From positions 1 through 64,000 of the forward strand of contig CAKSZH010000006.1 in the NCBI GenBank assembly GCA_934525675.1: a stretch of 64,000 bases of DNA, written 5' to 3'. The notes under the pieces are model-generated. The model made no database searches, was not told where the DNA came from, and saw only the letters and a program-made list of their open reading frames with translations. Shown one piece after another: positions 1 to 9,931 of this stretch. A program made the translations under genes and the position numbers. The stretch comes from an uncultured Eubacteriales bacterium (GTDB taxonomy: Bacteria > Bacillota > Clostridia > Oscillospirales > CAG-272). Each line of letters opens with the position of its first letter. Within the stretch, counting starts at the first letter, position 1.

Positions 1-396
1 TTTTCTTTGCAAGTCGGGCACGGGTTTCTCCTGCCCTTGCCCGGTGACTTTTTCAGTTTTTCTTTGCAAGTCGGGCACGGGTTTCTCCTGCCCTTGCCCG
101 GTGACTTTTTCAGTTTTTCTTTTCAAGTCGGGCACGGGTTTCTCCTGCCCTTGCCCGGTGACTTTTTCAGATTTTCTTTGCAAGTCGGGCACGGGCTTCT
201 CCTTACCCCCTGCCCGGTGACTTTTTCAGATTTTCTTTGCAAGTCGGGCATGGGCTTCTCCTTACCCCTGCCCGGTGACTTTTTCAGATTTTCTTTTCAA
301 ACCGGGCACGGGTTTCTCCTGCCCTTGCCCGGTGACTTTCTGAGTTTGTCTTTTCCGACACCGGGCACACCCCCTCCCTTGCCCGCGAATTTTTGA
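1..396. repeat. 57-bp tandem repeat array, about 7 units, each with a hairpin
   Basis: Units begin near 1, 58, 115, 172, 231, 289 and 346; most are exactly 57 bp, the fourth is 59 and the fifth 58, and the last is degenerate. Each unit holds an inverted repeat (CGGGCACGGG ... CCCTTGCCCG, one mismatch) followed by GTGACTTTTTCAG, so every copy could fold into a stem-loop. The array can be read as a 19-residue protein repeat on the plus strand, but the +2 and +1 indels in units 4 and 5 argue against coding constraint. It runs off the left edge, so its full size is unknown. Confidence 0.9.
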
Positions 397-434
397 TTGC
401 ATCCGGGCAAACGGGAGGGTCCTCCCAAAACAAA

Positions 435-483
435 AAGAGCCTCCCGCGACGAATCTGACCATTCTGTCGCAGGAGGTTCTTTG
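435..483 (-). terminator. Intrinsic terminator downstream of the carboxypeptidase gene
   Basis: Arms AGAGCCTCCCGCGAC and GTCGCAGGAGGTTCT form a strong stem around a 15-nt loop. Read on the minus strand the stem is followed by TTTTTGTTTTG. It lies about 115 nt beyond the stop of the gene at 599-1456. Confidence 0.8.
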
Positions 484-598
484 ATTTCCGGATTCCGCCG
501 GAGGATTTTCCGCAGATTGTCGGTGTCGCAGGCTATTGCATCCGTCCGGCTTCGTACACCCGCATCGACCGCGCCGCGCCGGACGTCCGTCCCCGGAA

Positions 599-1456
599 TC
601 AGTTCTTTGCCCCGGCGAGGTATTCCTCCAGCGTCAGGTCCCTGTCGTGCATGGCTCTCGCCGCCGCCTGCCCGACAAAGCGGTAATGCCAGGATTCGTA
701 GGAGTACCCCGTCACGTCCACTTTGTCCTCGGGGTAACGCAGAATAAAGCCGAATTTGTAGGCGTTTTCCCGGAGCCACGGGTACGCGGAGGTTTCCGCA
801 AACCCCGGCTTTGTGCCGTCACCGTATTCCCGTCCGTAATTGAACAGCTTGCCCATGGAGGTGGTCATCAGATCCACGCAAAGCCCGGTCTGATGCTCGC
901 TGGTCCCGGGAAGCGCCGAATAGGTCAGCACATATTCCCGGACCTTTGCCTCCGACCAGTCGGGATGGGCGGCGGATTCTTCCTGCATATAATAGTTGAA
1001 CAGGTATTCCTGCCGCGCATAGGAGCGGTACCCGCTCGTCGCATAGGTATCCGTGATCCCCTCGGCACGCATTTCGGTCAGCATGGCATAAAGCGCTTCT
1101 GCCGCCGTCTCTTCCAGCTGTATTTCTTTTCCGTACAGGCAGAAGGACTTGTCGAGCGTCACGACCGAGCCGGGATCAAAATCCTTTCCGACCGGGGTCT
1201 GCTTGTTGGCAAGCACCAGCTTCCCGCCCTCCGGGTTGAGGTAAGGCAGATACCGGGACAGATCCGCGCGGAACGCGTAATCATAAGAAACGGGCGCTTC
1301 GGTCTCCGTTCCGGTATCGGGATCGGTAATCGTGTCCTGTGGACCTGTGGCGGACTCGGTCGGCTTTTCCGCGCAGGAAGCGGCCATGGGAAGCACAAAA
1401 AGAAGCGCCGCAAGAGTGGCTGCAACGCGTTTTACATTCACACAAGAAAATTTCAT
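599..1456 (-). CDS. D-alanyl-D-alanine carboxypeptidase, M15 (VanY-type) lipoprotein
   Basis: Predicted 285-residue exported zinc peptidase that trims the terminal D-Ala from peptidoglycan stem peptides. Residues 1-28 are a lipoprotein signal ending in the lipobox MAASC (Cys28). A Thr/Glu-rich linker follows to about residue 56. The M15 signatures are clear: SEHQTGLCVD at 186-195 (zinc ligands His188 and Asp195) and ESWHYRF at 254-260 (catalytic Glu254, ligand His257), plus SGYRS at 141-145. The frame is open further upstream, but ATG at 1456 was chosen because it starts the signal peptide and has a GAGG-like site upstream. DD-carboxypeptidase rather than LD-activity is inferred from the VanY/DacB-like motif spacing. 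A terminator follows at 435-483. Confidence 0.9.
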   Translation of the reverse strand: MKFSCVNVKRVAATLAALLFVLPMAASCAEKPTESATGPQDTITDPDTGTETEAPVSYDYAFRADLSRYLPYLNPEGGKLVLANKQTPVGKDFDPGSVVTLDKSFCLYGKEIQLEETAAEALYAMLTEMRAEGITDTYATSGYRSYARQEYLFNYYMQEESAAHPDWSEAKVREYVLTYSALPGTSEHQTGLCVDLMTTSMGKLFNYGREYGDGTKPGFAETSAYPWLRENAYKFGFILRYPEDKVDVTGYSYESWHYRFVGQAAARAMHDRDLTLEEYLAGAKN

Positions 1457-1622
1457 CGTTTCGGTATCCTCATCGATTTCACCGCCGACGGCGGCAAGAG
1501 GCGGCACTGCGCCTCTTTGAGAGCGGCGGGGTCCCCACTTTACGGGGATCCCGGCAGTCTGGCTTTTCTCTTCTCACGGGGCAAAATGCCGGTGTCCTCC
1601 GCCATGTACGGAATACGGCATC

Positions 1623-2174
1623 TTATTTGGTCTCCAGCATGAAAAAGTACGGGGACGCGGGCGAATTGATGATCTGCACCTTGGTCGCCGATACCTTGAA
1701 ACGGCTGAGCGAACGCAGGTATTCGTCGATCATATGCCCCTCGGCGTCGCCCTCCGGGTGTCCCGGATATACGGCGATGTTCAGGATCGCGTCCTTGTCA
1801 AGCAGGCTGATCGCCGCCTCGATCGCGGGCATGGTCGTTTCCCGCATGGTGGTGATGGACTTGTCCCCGCCGGGAAGCCAGCCGAGATTGAACATTCCCG
1901 CCTTGATCGGCTCCCTGACATAATCGCGGACAAGGTGGTGCGAGGCGTGGATGAGCGTGTAGTTCTCGGGGCAGCCCGCCGCGCGCAGGTGCTCTCTTGT
2001 GGATTCCACTGCGCTCTTTTGCACGTCAAACGCGTACACGCGTCCGCTCTCTCCGACGGTTTTGGAGAGAAACTCGGTGTCGTGTCCATTACCCATCGTG
2101 AAATCGACCGCAACGTCGCCCGCATGCAGGTGGCGGAGAATATAGAATTTGTGCATTTCCAGAAGATCGATCAT
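1623..2174 (-). CDS. mnmM: tRNA wobble-uridine methyltransferase MnmM (YtqB family)
   Basis: 183-residue class I SAM-dependent methyltransferase. The N-terminal segment has the family signature GDVAVDFTMGNGHDTEFLS (SAM-binding loop), followed by a Rossmann-like alternation and NLGWLPGGDK, the family equivalent of the NxGYLPGGD motif. Characterised family members (B. subtilis YtqB) methylate nm5(s2)U34 of tRNA to mnm5(s2)U34. The start ATG at 2174 overlaps the stop of the upstream DUF6062 gene (ATGA), with GGGAGAGGG as ribosome-binding site, so the two are translationally coupled. The longer frame to 2252 is N-terminal read-through of the neighbour. Confidence 0.88.
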   Translation of the reverse strand: MIDLLEMHKFYILRHLHAGDVAVDFTMGNGHDTEFLSKTVGESGRVYAFDVQKSAVESTREHLRAAGCPENYTLIHASHHLVRDYVREPIKAGMFNLGWLPGGDKSITTMRETTMPAIEAAISLLDKDAILNIAVYPGHPEGDAEGHMIDEYLRSLSRFKVSATKVQIINSPASPYFFMLETK

Positions 2175-2884
2175 TTTGTTCCCTCTCCCCGGTGCAGATC
2201 GGCGCGGAGAAAGCGGATCGCCCGCTCCACCGCGTCCCGGGAATCCTTCCACGGCTCCTCATGGTACCGGTAATCGAATTTTTTGCAGAACCAGGAAACG
2301 TCCTCGGACAATTTGTCAAGATATGGCTCCACCACCGAAGCAAGGTCTCCCGCGAAATCGGGGAACAGCTTCTTCGGCAGATGCTCTTTTCCGTAGGAGA
2401 GAAGCAACCGGTAGTGCGGCAGGCAGAAATACGGCTGCGCCTTGACCTTCCGCGGAAAGGTCTCGTCGTGCTGCCAGAGGTAGACGACGGTATCCGTCAT
2501 TTTCGTGAAATTGACGTCGATCCGCTCGCAGACGTAGCAGGACTTCTCCAGCTCGCCGATGCGCTTCAGCGGCTTCTCGCCGGGACGCGACGCAAATCCG
2601 CCGCTCCGGATCTCTTTTTTGAGTTCGTTCAGGTGGCTTTCCAGCGTCAGTCCCATGCCGAGGCGGTTCTTGCGCACAAACATCATGTCGTAGTGCGTGC
2701 GGCAGAAGCCCCGCTCGTTGGTACGGATACGGACATCCGGCTCCATCATGGACGCGCCGAGGATGATCTCCAGCTCGTTTTCCTCAAGTTTGTTGTACAG
2801 AGTACACATGGGACAGCCGCAGGCGGCGTCTCTCTCGCTTGCCTCAAACGCCTCGTTGACCTCAATGGTATAAATCTGTTCCAT
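2171..2884 (-). CDS. DUF6062 family protein, zinc-finger-like cysteine clusters
   Basis: 237 residues, soluble, function unknown. Cysteines are arranged in metal-site-like groups: CGCPMC near residue 23, CRTH near 61, CYVC near 116 and CLPHY near 154, which suggests one or more structural metal sites. This pattern matches the DUF6062 family common in Clostridia. It sits 11 nt after the pyrophosphatase gene and overlaps mnmM by 4 nt, so it belongs to a ppa - DUF6062 - mnmM transcript. The family assignment is from pattern memory; no function is claimed. Confidence 0.85.
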   Translation of the reverse strand: MEQIYTIEVNEAFEASERDAACGCPMCTLYNKLEENELEIILGASMMEPDVRIRTNERGFCRTHYDMMFVRKNRLGMGLTLESHLNELKKEIRSGGFASRPGEKPLKRIGELEKSCYVCERIDVNFTKMTDTVVYLWQHDETFPRKVKAQPYFCLPHYRLLLSYGKEHLPKKLFPDFAGDLASVVEPYLDKLSEDVSWFCKKFDYRYHEEPWKDSRDAVERAIRFLRADLHRGEGTK

Positions 2885-2895
2885 CGCCGTCCGGG

Positions 2896-3441
2896 TCAGT
2901 TTTCCGCCTTGCGGTCGCCGTATTTGCGGTCGTAGGAAGCCATTGCCTCGCGGATGATCTCTTTTGCGTCTTCGGTCGTGAACAGCTCCTTGACCGCAGT
3001 CTGCTTGTTTTCCAGCTGCTTGTAGACCGAGAAGAAGTGCATGATCTCGTCAAAAATGTGTGCGGGCAGCTCGTCAATGGAGGTAACGCCCGTGTAATTG
3101 GGATTGGCGACCGGAACGGCGATGATCTTGTCGTCAAGTGCCCCCGAATCCAGCATCCGCATGACGCCGATGGGACGTACCCGGATGAGCGTCAGGGGAT
3201 AGACGGACACCTCGCCGAGCACCAGCACGTCAAGGGGGTCTCCGTCGTCCGCAAAGGTGCGCGGGATAAAGCCGTAATTGGCGGGATAGTGGGTCGCCGT
3301 GTACAGCACACGGTCGAGCTTGATCAGCCCCGTATTCTTGTCCAGCTCGTATTTGCAGGAGCTTCCCTTCGGAATCTCAATGACGGCGGTAAACTCCTCC
3401 GCCGAGATCTCGCGGGGGTCAATGTCGTGCCAGATGTTCAT
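2896..3441 (-). CDS. ppa: Inorganic pyrophosphatase, family I
   Basis: 181-residue soluble pyrophosphatase hydrolysing PPi to two phosphates, which pulls biosynthetic reactions forward. Family I signatures are present: [13 protein letters not shown] near residue 24, [11 protein letters not shown], and the metal-binding [11 protein letters not shown]. Length fits bacterial family I enzymes. ATG at 3441 was chosen over upstream starts because MNIWHDID is the conserved N-terminus and AAGAGGTG precedes it. First gene of the ppa - DUF6062 - mnmM set. Confidence 0.95.
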   Translation of the reverse strand: MNIWHDIDPREISAEEFTAVIEIPKGSSCKYELDKNTGLIKLDRVLYTATHYPANYGFIPRTFADDGDPLDVLVLGEVSVYPLTLIRVRPIGVMRMLDSGALDDKIIAVPVANPNYTGVTSIDELPAHIFDEIMHFFSVYKQLENKQTAVKELFTTEDAKEIIREAMASYDRKYGDRKAEN

Positions 3442-3494
3442 ATGGTCACCTCTTTCTTGGTTTCTCCTCATTCGGGGTGGATGTTTCCCCATCC

Positions 3495-3612
3495 GGGTAC
3501 AGGCTCCGCCGGCAAATGCCGGGGCAGGGAGGGTACAGGTTTTGCCGCGCAGATTCCGTCGCACAGGTTCAGCCGCGCAGATTTTTTCCTGTTCCGCAAA
3601 ACGGCAGATCCG
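3495..3612. repeat. Degenerate 28-bp repeats between ppa and obgE
   Basis: The spacer holds two clear units, TACAGGTTTTGCCGCGCAGA (from 3534) and CACAGGTTCAGCCGCGCAGA (from 3562), offset 28 bp, plus more decayed flanking copies starting TACAGGCTCCGCCGG at 3499. No reading frame is shared. Confidence 0.6.
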
Positions 3613-3635
3613 TCCCTTATTTGTGCGGAGAACGC

Positions 3636-5324
<1,689 letters not shown>

Positions 5325-6683
5325 TTACTGATTCTGCGGAAGCCGCGGTCCGTCCGGCATCTCCTCGCCCTTCTCGCGGATAATGAGCTTGATGGGCGTT
5401 CCCGCAAAGCCGAAGGTCTCGCGGAGGCAGTTTTCCAGATACCGCTGATAGGAGAAGTGGAACAGCGCCGCGCTGTTGCAGAAGAACACAAAGGTCGGCG
5501 GAGCAATGCTGTTCTGCGTCATATAATAGATCTTGAGCCTGCGTCCCTTGTCGGTCGGCGGCTGGACTCTCGTGGTCGCGTCGTTCAGCACATCGTTGAG
5601 CATACCCGTCGTAATGCGGCGGTGCGCCTCGGCATACGCGTCGGTGATGGTGCGGAACAGATTGGGAAGCCGTTGTCCCGTCAGGGCGGACACAAACACG
5701 ATGGGCGCATAGGTCATATACGCAAGCGCAGTACGGATCTTGTCCGTAAAGGCTTTGACCGTGGAATTGTCCTTTTCCACCGCGTCCCATTTGTTGACAA
5801 CGATGACGGACGCCTTGCCCGCGTTGTGCGCGATCCCGGCGATTTTTTCGTCCTGCTCGGTGATCCCCTCGGTCGCGTCGATCATGATGAGGCACACATC
5901 GGCGCGTTCCACTGCCATGTGGGCACGGAGCACGCTGTATTTTTCGATGGAATCGGTCACCTTGGACTGTCTGCGGATGCCGGCAGTATCAATGAAGGTG
6001 AATCTGCCGCACTCGTTTTCCACGGGCGTATCCACCGCATCGCGGGTCGTTCCGGCAATGTCCGAAACGATGAGGCGGTTGGAGCCGACGATCTTATTGA
6101 TGATGGAGGACTTGCCCGCGTTCGGCTTGCCGATAACGGCGACCTTGATGGTGTCGTCCTCCTCCGTGTCCGGAGGAAGCTCGCCGATGGCGCGGATGCA
6201 CGCGTCCAGGAGGTCGCCCGTGCCGGTGCCGTGTACCGAGGAGACGGCGATGGGGTCCTCCGTAAATCCGAGCTCGTAGAATTCATAGAATTCGTAAGGA
6301 AGCCCGCCCGTCGAATCGCACTTATTGATACAGGGAATGACCGGCTTGCCGGACTTTTTGAGCATGACGGCAATGTCACGGTCGGCGGCGGTCAGTCCCG
6401 TGCGGACATCGCACAGAAATACAATTACATCGGCGGTATCCACGGCGATCTGCGCCTGAATCTTCATCTGGGACAGGATCACATCGTCGGTTTTGGGTTC
6501 GATACCGCCGGTATCGATGAGGATCAGCGGAACGCCGTTCCAGACGGTTTCCGCGTAGATGCGGTCGCGCGTGACGCCGGGGGTATCCTCCACGATGGAG
6601 CGCCGCTCGCCGATCAGTTTATTGAAAAGCGTACTCTTGCCGACATTCGGTCTGCCGACAATCGCAATCACGGGTTTGGACAT
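5325..6683 (-). CDS. der: Ribosome-assembly GTPase Der (EngA)
   Basis: 452 residues with two tandem G domains and a C-terminal KH-like domain, the hallmark of Der. First P-loop GRPNVGKST at 10-18 with DTPGVTRD and DTGGIE; second P-loop GKPNAGKSS near 186, with DIAGTTRD and DTAGIR; NKCD and NKWD are the two G4 motifs. Length is typical. Der acts in 50S subunit maturation. AAGGAGGTG precedes the ATG. It lies 21 nt after a small membrane-protein gene and follows the DUF512 gene, a neighbourhood seen in many Clostridia. Confidence 0.97.
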   Translation of the reverse strand: MSKPVIAIVGRPNVGKSTLFNKLIGERRSIVEDTPGVTRDRIYAETVWNGVPLILIDTGGIEPKTDDVILSQMKIQAQIAVDTADVIVFLCDVRTGLTAADRDIAVMLKKSGKPVIPCINKCDSTGGLPYEFYEFYELGFTEDPIAVSSVHGTGTGDLLDACIRAIGELPPDTEEDDTIKVAVIGKPNAGKSSIINKIVGSNRLIVSDIAGTTRDAVDTPVENECGRFTFIDTAGIRRQSKVTDSIEKYSVLRAHMAVERADVCLIMIDATEGITEQDEKIAGIAHNAGKASVIVVNKWDAVEKDNSTVKAFTDKIRTALAYMTYAPIVFVSALTGQRLPNLFRTITDAYAEAHRRITTGMLNDVLNDATTRVQPPTDKGRRLKIYYMTQNSIAPPTFVFFCNSAALFHFSYQRYLENCLRETFGFAGTPIKLIIREKGEEMPDGPRLPQNQ

Positions 6684-6704
6684 AAAAACACCTCCTTGGG
6701 GGAA

Positions 6705-7124
6705 TCAGGCAATGAGCAGGCGGAAAAGCAGTACCGCCAGACTGCAGGCATACAGGATCGCAGCGGCGACAAACTGAAACACGGCGGCAGAAAGCGCGGA
6801 ACGGACGGTCTGACTGCGGAAATAGCTCTGAATCCCGCCGGACAGTGCCGCCGTGGCAAGCAGGGGGAGCGCAATCAGATTGGCAGTCTCCTCGCTCAGC
6901 ACGGACGAAAAGCCCAGTACCTCCACCAGAATGACCGCAACGGTACAAAGGAGCGCCGCTGCAATGGATGCTTTGGCAGCAGAGGACTTTTTCGGTTTCC
7001 CTGCTGCCCCGTCTTTGGCTTCGGAGGCTTTCCCGGAATCCATGACGAGGTCCGGCTGCTCCGCTGCGAGCGTCGGATCCGTATTGACGACGTGCGAAGC
7101 GCCTGTGGTAAACAACATAGACAT
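6705..7124 (-). CDS. Small unrecognised membrane protein next to der
   Basis: 139 residues. A hydrophilic N-terminal ~50 residues rich in Ala, Lys and Asp precedes about three membrane segments (roughly 52-70, 80-95 and 110-138). I do not recognise a family. ATG at 7124 has AGGAAAGG 8 nt upstream. The gene ends 21 nt before der, so co-expression is likely; whether there is a functional link to Der is unknown. Confidence 0.7.
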   Translation of the reverse strand: MSMLFTTGASHVVNTDPTLAAEQPDLVMDSGKASEAKDGAAGKPKKSSAAKASIAAALLCTVAVILVEVLGFSSVLSEETANLIALPLLATAALSGGIQSYFRSQTVRSALSAAVFQFVAAAILYACSLAVLLFRLLIA

Positions 7125-7381
7125 AACATAATCCTTTCCTGAAAACCGTCGGCACCTGCGGACCGCTTCCGCAGCATTGACAAATCAAAGCGGGAGAGAG
7201 TTCCGCACGGCGTGTTTTCCGCGCGGCAAGCGAGCAGTCAACGCGTGCGGGGAGAAGCAGCGTCGTCGGGTACAACAGCAGCGTCCGGCACCGCGGTGAC
7301 GCCGCACAGCGGCAACATCCGCAAAGCTGCAACGTCAGAATATGGCGGCGTTACAAGTCGCCGTTTTTCAAAGTAACCGCG
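7125..7381. other. Spacer between DUF512 gene and small membrane-protein gene
   Basis: About 257 bp with a degenerate repeat of GCAGCGTC/GCGGCAAC words and a short hairpin GGCG ... CGCC at 7343-7363. No gene or promoter can be supported. Confidence 0.45.
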
Positions 7382-8701
7382 TTACAAAGTCACGCCGAGC
7401 ATACACTCAACAAATGCGCCGCCGCTCTCACAGGGAGCGGGGAGCGCTGGAACGCCGAGCGCCGCAGAAAGATCGGCGGGAGATCGGTCATCAAGAAACA
7501 CATCGCCCTCGGCGCGGAGCGTGGCGGACGGAAAATACAGCACGTCGCCAAGCTCTTTGCCGCGGAGCTGCTCCTCCATATCCCTGCCCGTGAGCAGTCC
7601 CGCGACCGTGACGCTTTCTCCGAAGAAATGGTTGATAATTTTATATACGTGAATGGTCAATCCTTCGACCTGCGCCTCGAGCGTTGCAGCCATCCCCCGG
7701 ATGGTTTCAAAAGACGCGGCACCGGTACAGACCGAGACAGTTCTGGGAGCCTTGAACTTTTCCAGATACTCCGGCAGGAAATACAGCTCCGCGTGAAATT
7801 CCGAGAGCAGAGAGGTCAGCATTCCGACGCCGTTTTCAAACTGCGGGAAACCCTCATAGTATTCCTCGTCATGAAGCAAAAGACCCGCATTCAGGTAAAA
7901 TTCATCCGAGCAGAAGAACAGGCGCGAGCCGTATTTTCCGAGGCATTCCTCCGCAAACGCTTCCACCTGCCGGATAACGGCGGCAGATTCCTCCCTTGAA
8001 AACAAGGTCAGCGGGTACAGCTTTTCCCGGTAGCGTGTCAATCCCGCGGGAACGATGGACACACTGCGGAGAGACGGAACATACTTCACGAGGTCGTGCA
8101 TGGAGCGGTCAAGTTCCGCGCCGTCGTTGATCCCGCGACAAAGCACAATCTGTCCGCAGAGCGCGATCCCCGCGGCGGCGAGGCGGTCAAGGTACCGGAG
8201 CACCTCTCCTGCGTGCCTGTTGTGCATCATGGAGACCCGCAATTCGGGGTTGGTCGTATGCACCGAAACGTTGACGGGAGAAATGTGCATCTCGATAATG
8301 CGGTCGATGTCGTGGTCGGAGAGATTGGTCAGGGTAATGTAGTTGCCGTGGAGGAAGGAAAGCCGGCTGTCGTCATCCTTGAAATACAGCGTTTTACGCA
8401 TTCCGGGCGGCAGCTGGTCGATAAAGCAGAAAATACAGCGGTTTTCACAGGAGTGCTTTTTATCCATGAGCGGCGTTTCAAAGTCCAGCCCGATGTCGTC
8501 GTACTCGCCCTTATGGATGGTGACCGCGAATTCCTCCCCGTTCCGGGAAAGCGACAGGGTGACAACCCGCGCGGTCAGGCGGAAGCGATAATCCAGCACA
8601 TCCGTGATCTCGCGTCCGTTGATCTCCAGCAGAACGTCGCCGGGAACGATTCCCGCCCGCGCCGCTCTGGAGCGTTCCTCCACGCCCGTGATTGTTACCA
8701 T
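7382..8701 (-). CDS. DUF512 family protein, PDZ plus radical-SAM-like domain
   Basis: 439 residues. Residues 1-60 resemble a PDZ fold (GIVPGDVLLEINGREITD). A CxxxCxxC motif, CENRCIFC near residue 79, followed by FIDQLPPGMRKTLYFKDDD, is the conserved core of the DUF512 family and has the spacing of a radical SAM [4Fe-4S] site. The C-terminal half is the DUF512 region. Biological role is unknown; conservation beside der in Clostridia hints at ribosome or translation work, which is inference. ATG at 8701 is preceded by GGAGG and by a consensus promoter. Confidence 0.9.
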   Translation of the reverse strand: MVTITGVEERSRAARAGIVPGDVLLEINGREITDVLDYRFRLTARVVTLSLSRNGEEFAVTIHKGEYDDIGLDFETPLMDKKHSCENRCIFCFIDQLPPGMRKTLYFKDDDSRLSFLHGNYITLTNLSDHDIDRIIEMHISPVNVSVHTTNPELRVSMMHNRHAGEVLRYLDRLAAAGIALCGQIVLCRGINDGAELDRSMHDLVKYVPSLRSVSIVPAGLTRYREKLYPLTLFSREESAAVIRQVEAFAEECLGKYGSRLFFCSDEFYLNAGLLLHDEEYYEGFPQFENGVGMLTSLLSEFHAELYFLPEYLEKFKAPRTVSVCTGAASFETIRGMAATLEAQVEGLTIHVYKIINHFFGESVTVAGLLTGRDMEEQLRGKELGDVLYFPSATLRAEGDVFLDDRSPADLSAALGVPALPAPCESGGAFVECMLGVTL

Positions 8702-8743
8702 TTTCCTACCTCCGACGGGGCATACTCCCCCATTAAACAATCT

Positions 8744-8772
8744 ATTATATCACATCCCGGATTATTTGTCAA
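8744..8772 (-). promoter_or_regulatory. Sigma-A promoter for the DUF512-der transcript
   Basis: Minus-strand TTGACA (8772-8767), 17-nt spacer, TATAAT (8749-8744): a perfect match to the vegetative consensus, about 45 nt before the DUF512 start. Confidence 0.88.
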
Positions 8773-8923
8773 TCCGCGTCGGAAAGGTTGCACGGTCCGG
8801 GCAGGGCGGGGCGACTTCCGCCCGCGCCGCAGGCGCTCCGCCCCCACACCCAACACCCTCCATTCTCCGCGCCGCACCGCGGACTTCCGCCGCGCCGCTC
8901 CTGCCCTTCGTTCCGCTCCCCCC

Positions 8924-8952
8924 TTGCAATCCCCCCAAAACCATGATACAAT
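8924..8952 (+). promoter_or_regulatory. Sigma-A promoter for the phosphopantetheinyl transferase gene
   Basis: TTGCAA at 8924-8929, 17-nt spacer, TACAAT at 8947-8952, 40 nt before the ATG. Confidence 0.8.
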
Positions 8953-8991
8953 AAAAACAGTTCCGCAAATCCGGGAAAGGAGCGCTCCGAC

Positions 8992-9624
8992 ATGATTCAG
9001 GTCATCTGCAACACATGGGTGCAAGCCCGCCCGACTACAGAACCGTGTCCCCCGACCGGGACCGCCTGCGGGGTCGACACAGTCTCTGCTTTTTTTGACG
9101 CGCCGGAATACCTTGCCCGCTTGGAAAAGCGCACACCGGCCGCCTCCCGGGAATCCCTCGCGGGGCTTGCCTGCCTCGGCGCACTGCTCCGCGCATACGG
9201 ACTGACTCCTCCGTTCCGCCTTGCCCGCGATGACGCGGGCAGACCTTACCTCCCCGATTTTCAAAATCTTGATTTCAATATCACCCACACGGAAAATGTC
9301 GCCTTCTGTGTTCTTTCCGACGAAGGCCGCGTCGGAATCGATGCCGAATATCTCCGCGAAATGAAGGACGCGCCGAAAATTGCCGCCCGCTTCTTTTCCG
9401 CCGGAGAGCGACAGATGGAATTCTTCACCGCGTGGACGAGAAAAGAAGCTTATCTCAAGTATCTCGGCAAAGGTTTTTCGGTACCCGGCGGCATCGCGGC
9501 AATCGATACGACCGCGCAAAAAGGGGTCGCCTTTCACACCCGCGTACTCGCCGGTTGCCGTGTGACGGTCTGCACCGGCGCGGGAAAAGAAGTCGGGTGG
9601 GCGGGCCGGTCGGATAATGAGTAA
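8992..9624 (+). CDS. 4'-phosphopantetheinyl transferase superfamily protein
   Basis: 210 residues. Transfers the phosphopantetheine arm of CoA to carrier proteins. Diagnostic motifs: GRPYLP near 83, FNITHTENV near 95, VGIDAEYL near 112 (Mg-binding Asp) and WTRKEAYLKYLGKG near 146 (the W/FxxKEA signature). The size and motif spacing fit the Sfp-type half-protein architecture better than the ~120-residue AcpS. Good ribosome-binding site GGGAAAGGAG. It is monocistronic on the plus strand; the carrier protein it serves is not in the window. Confidence 0.88.
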   Translation: MIQVICNTWVQARPTTEPCPPTGTACGVDTVSAFFDAPEYLARLEKRTPAASRESLAGLACLGALLRAYGLTPPFRLARDDAGRPYLPDFQNLDFNITHTENVAFCVLSDEGRVGIDAEYLREMKDAPKIAARFFSAGERQMEFFTAWTRKEAYLKYLGKGFSVPGGIAAIDTTAQKGVAFHTRVLAGCRVTVCTGAGKEVGWAGRSDNE

Positions 9625-9652
9625 GCCCGGTCCGGGAAGATACCCGGCGGAG

Positions 9653-9840
9653 AATGCTCGTGCCGGACACAAAGAATCCTTCGATAACGAACGCTCACAC
9701 CGGATACAGAGAATTCCCCGGTGACAAGCAATCGTGCCGTGCTCAGAGAATCCTCCGGCGATAAACGATCGCACGCGAACACAAAAAACTCCGGACAGCG
9801 GGCAATCACGCCGTACACAACAATTCTCTGCGGCGAACAG
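9653..9840. repeat. Degenerate 37-bp tandem repeat, about 5 units
   Basis: Units of 36-39 bp align from 9653 to 9840. Each has an (A/C)CGxxCACACCGGA-like start and an ACAGAGAATTC/ACAAAGAATCC core followed by CGGCGATAA-like sequence. Copies are only moderately similar and indels break any reading frame. Confidence 0.65.
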
Positions 9841-9864
9841 TCGCCCCCCGAATCCAGAATACAG

Positions 9865-9905
9865 AATAGCCTCCGGCGACCGCAAAGCGGTCGCCGGAGG
9901 CTATT
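9865..9905 (+). terminator. Perfect 19-bp hairpin terminator between convergent genes
   Basis: AATAGCCTCCGGCGACCGC, loop AAA, then the exact complement, followed on the plus strand by CCTTTTTGCG. It probably ends the plus-strand transferase gene and may also stop the converging kinase-like transcript. Confidence 0.85.
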
Positions 9906-9931
9906 CCTTTTTGCGGACAAATTCTGCCCGC

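Noticed and set aside
7..396. 129-residue repetitive protein on the plus strand
   Set aside because: Unit lengths of 59 and 58 in two copies are not multiples of three and there is no clear start signal; treated as non-coding repeat.
1..396. CRISPR array
   Set aside because: Units follow each other directly without unique spacers, and no cas gene is in the window.
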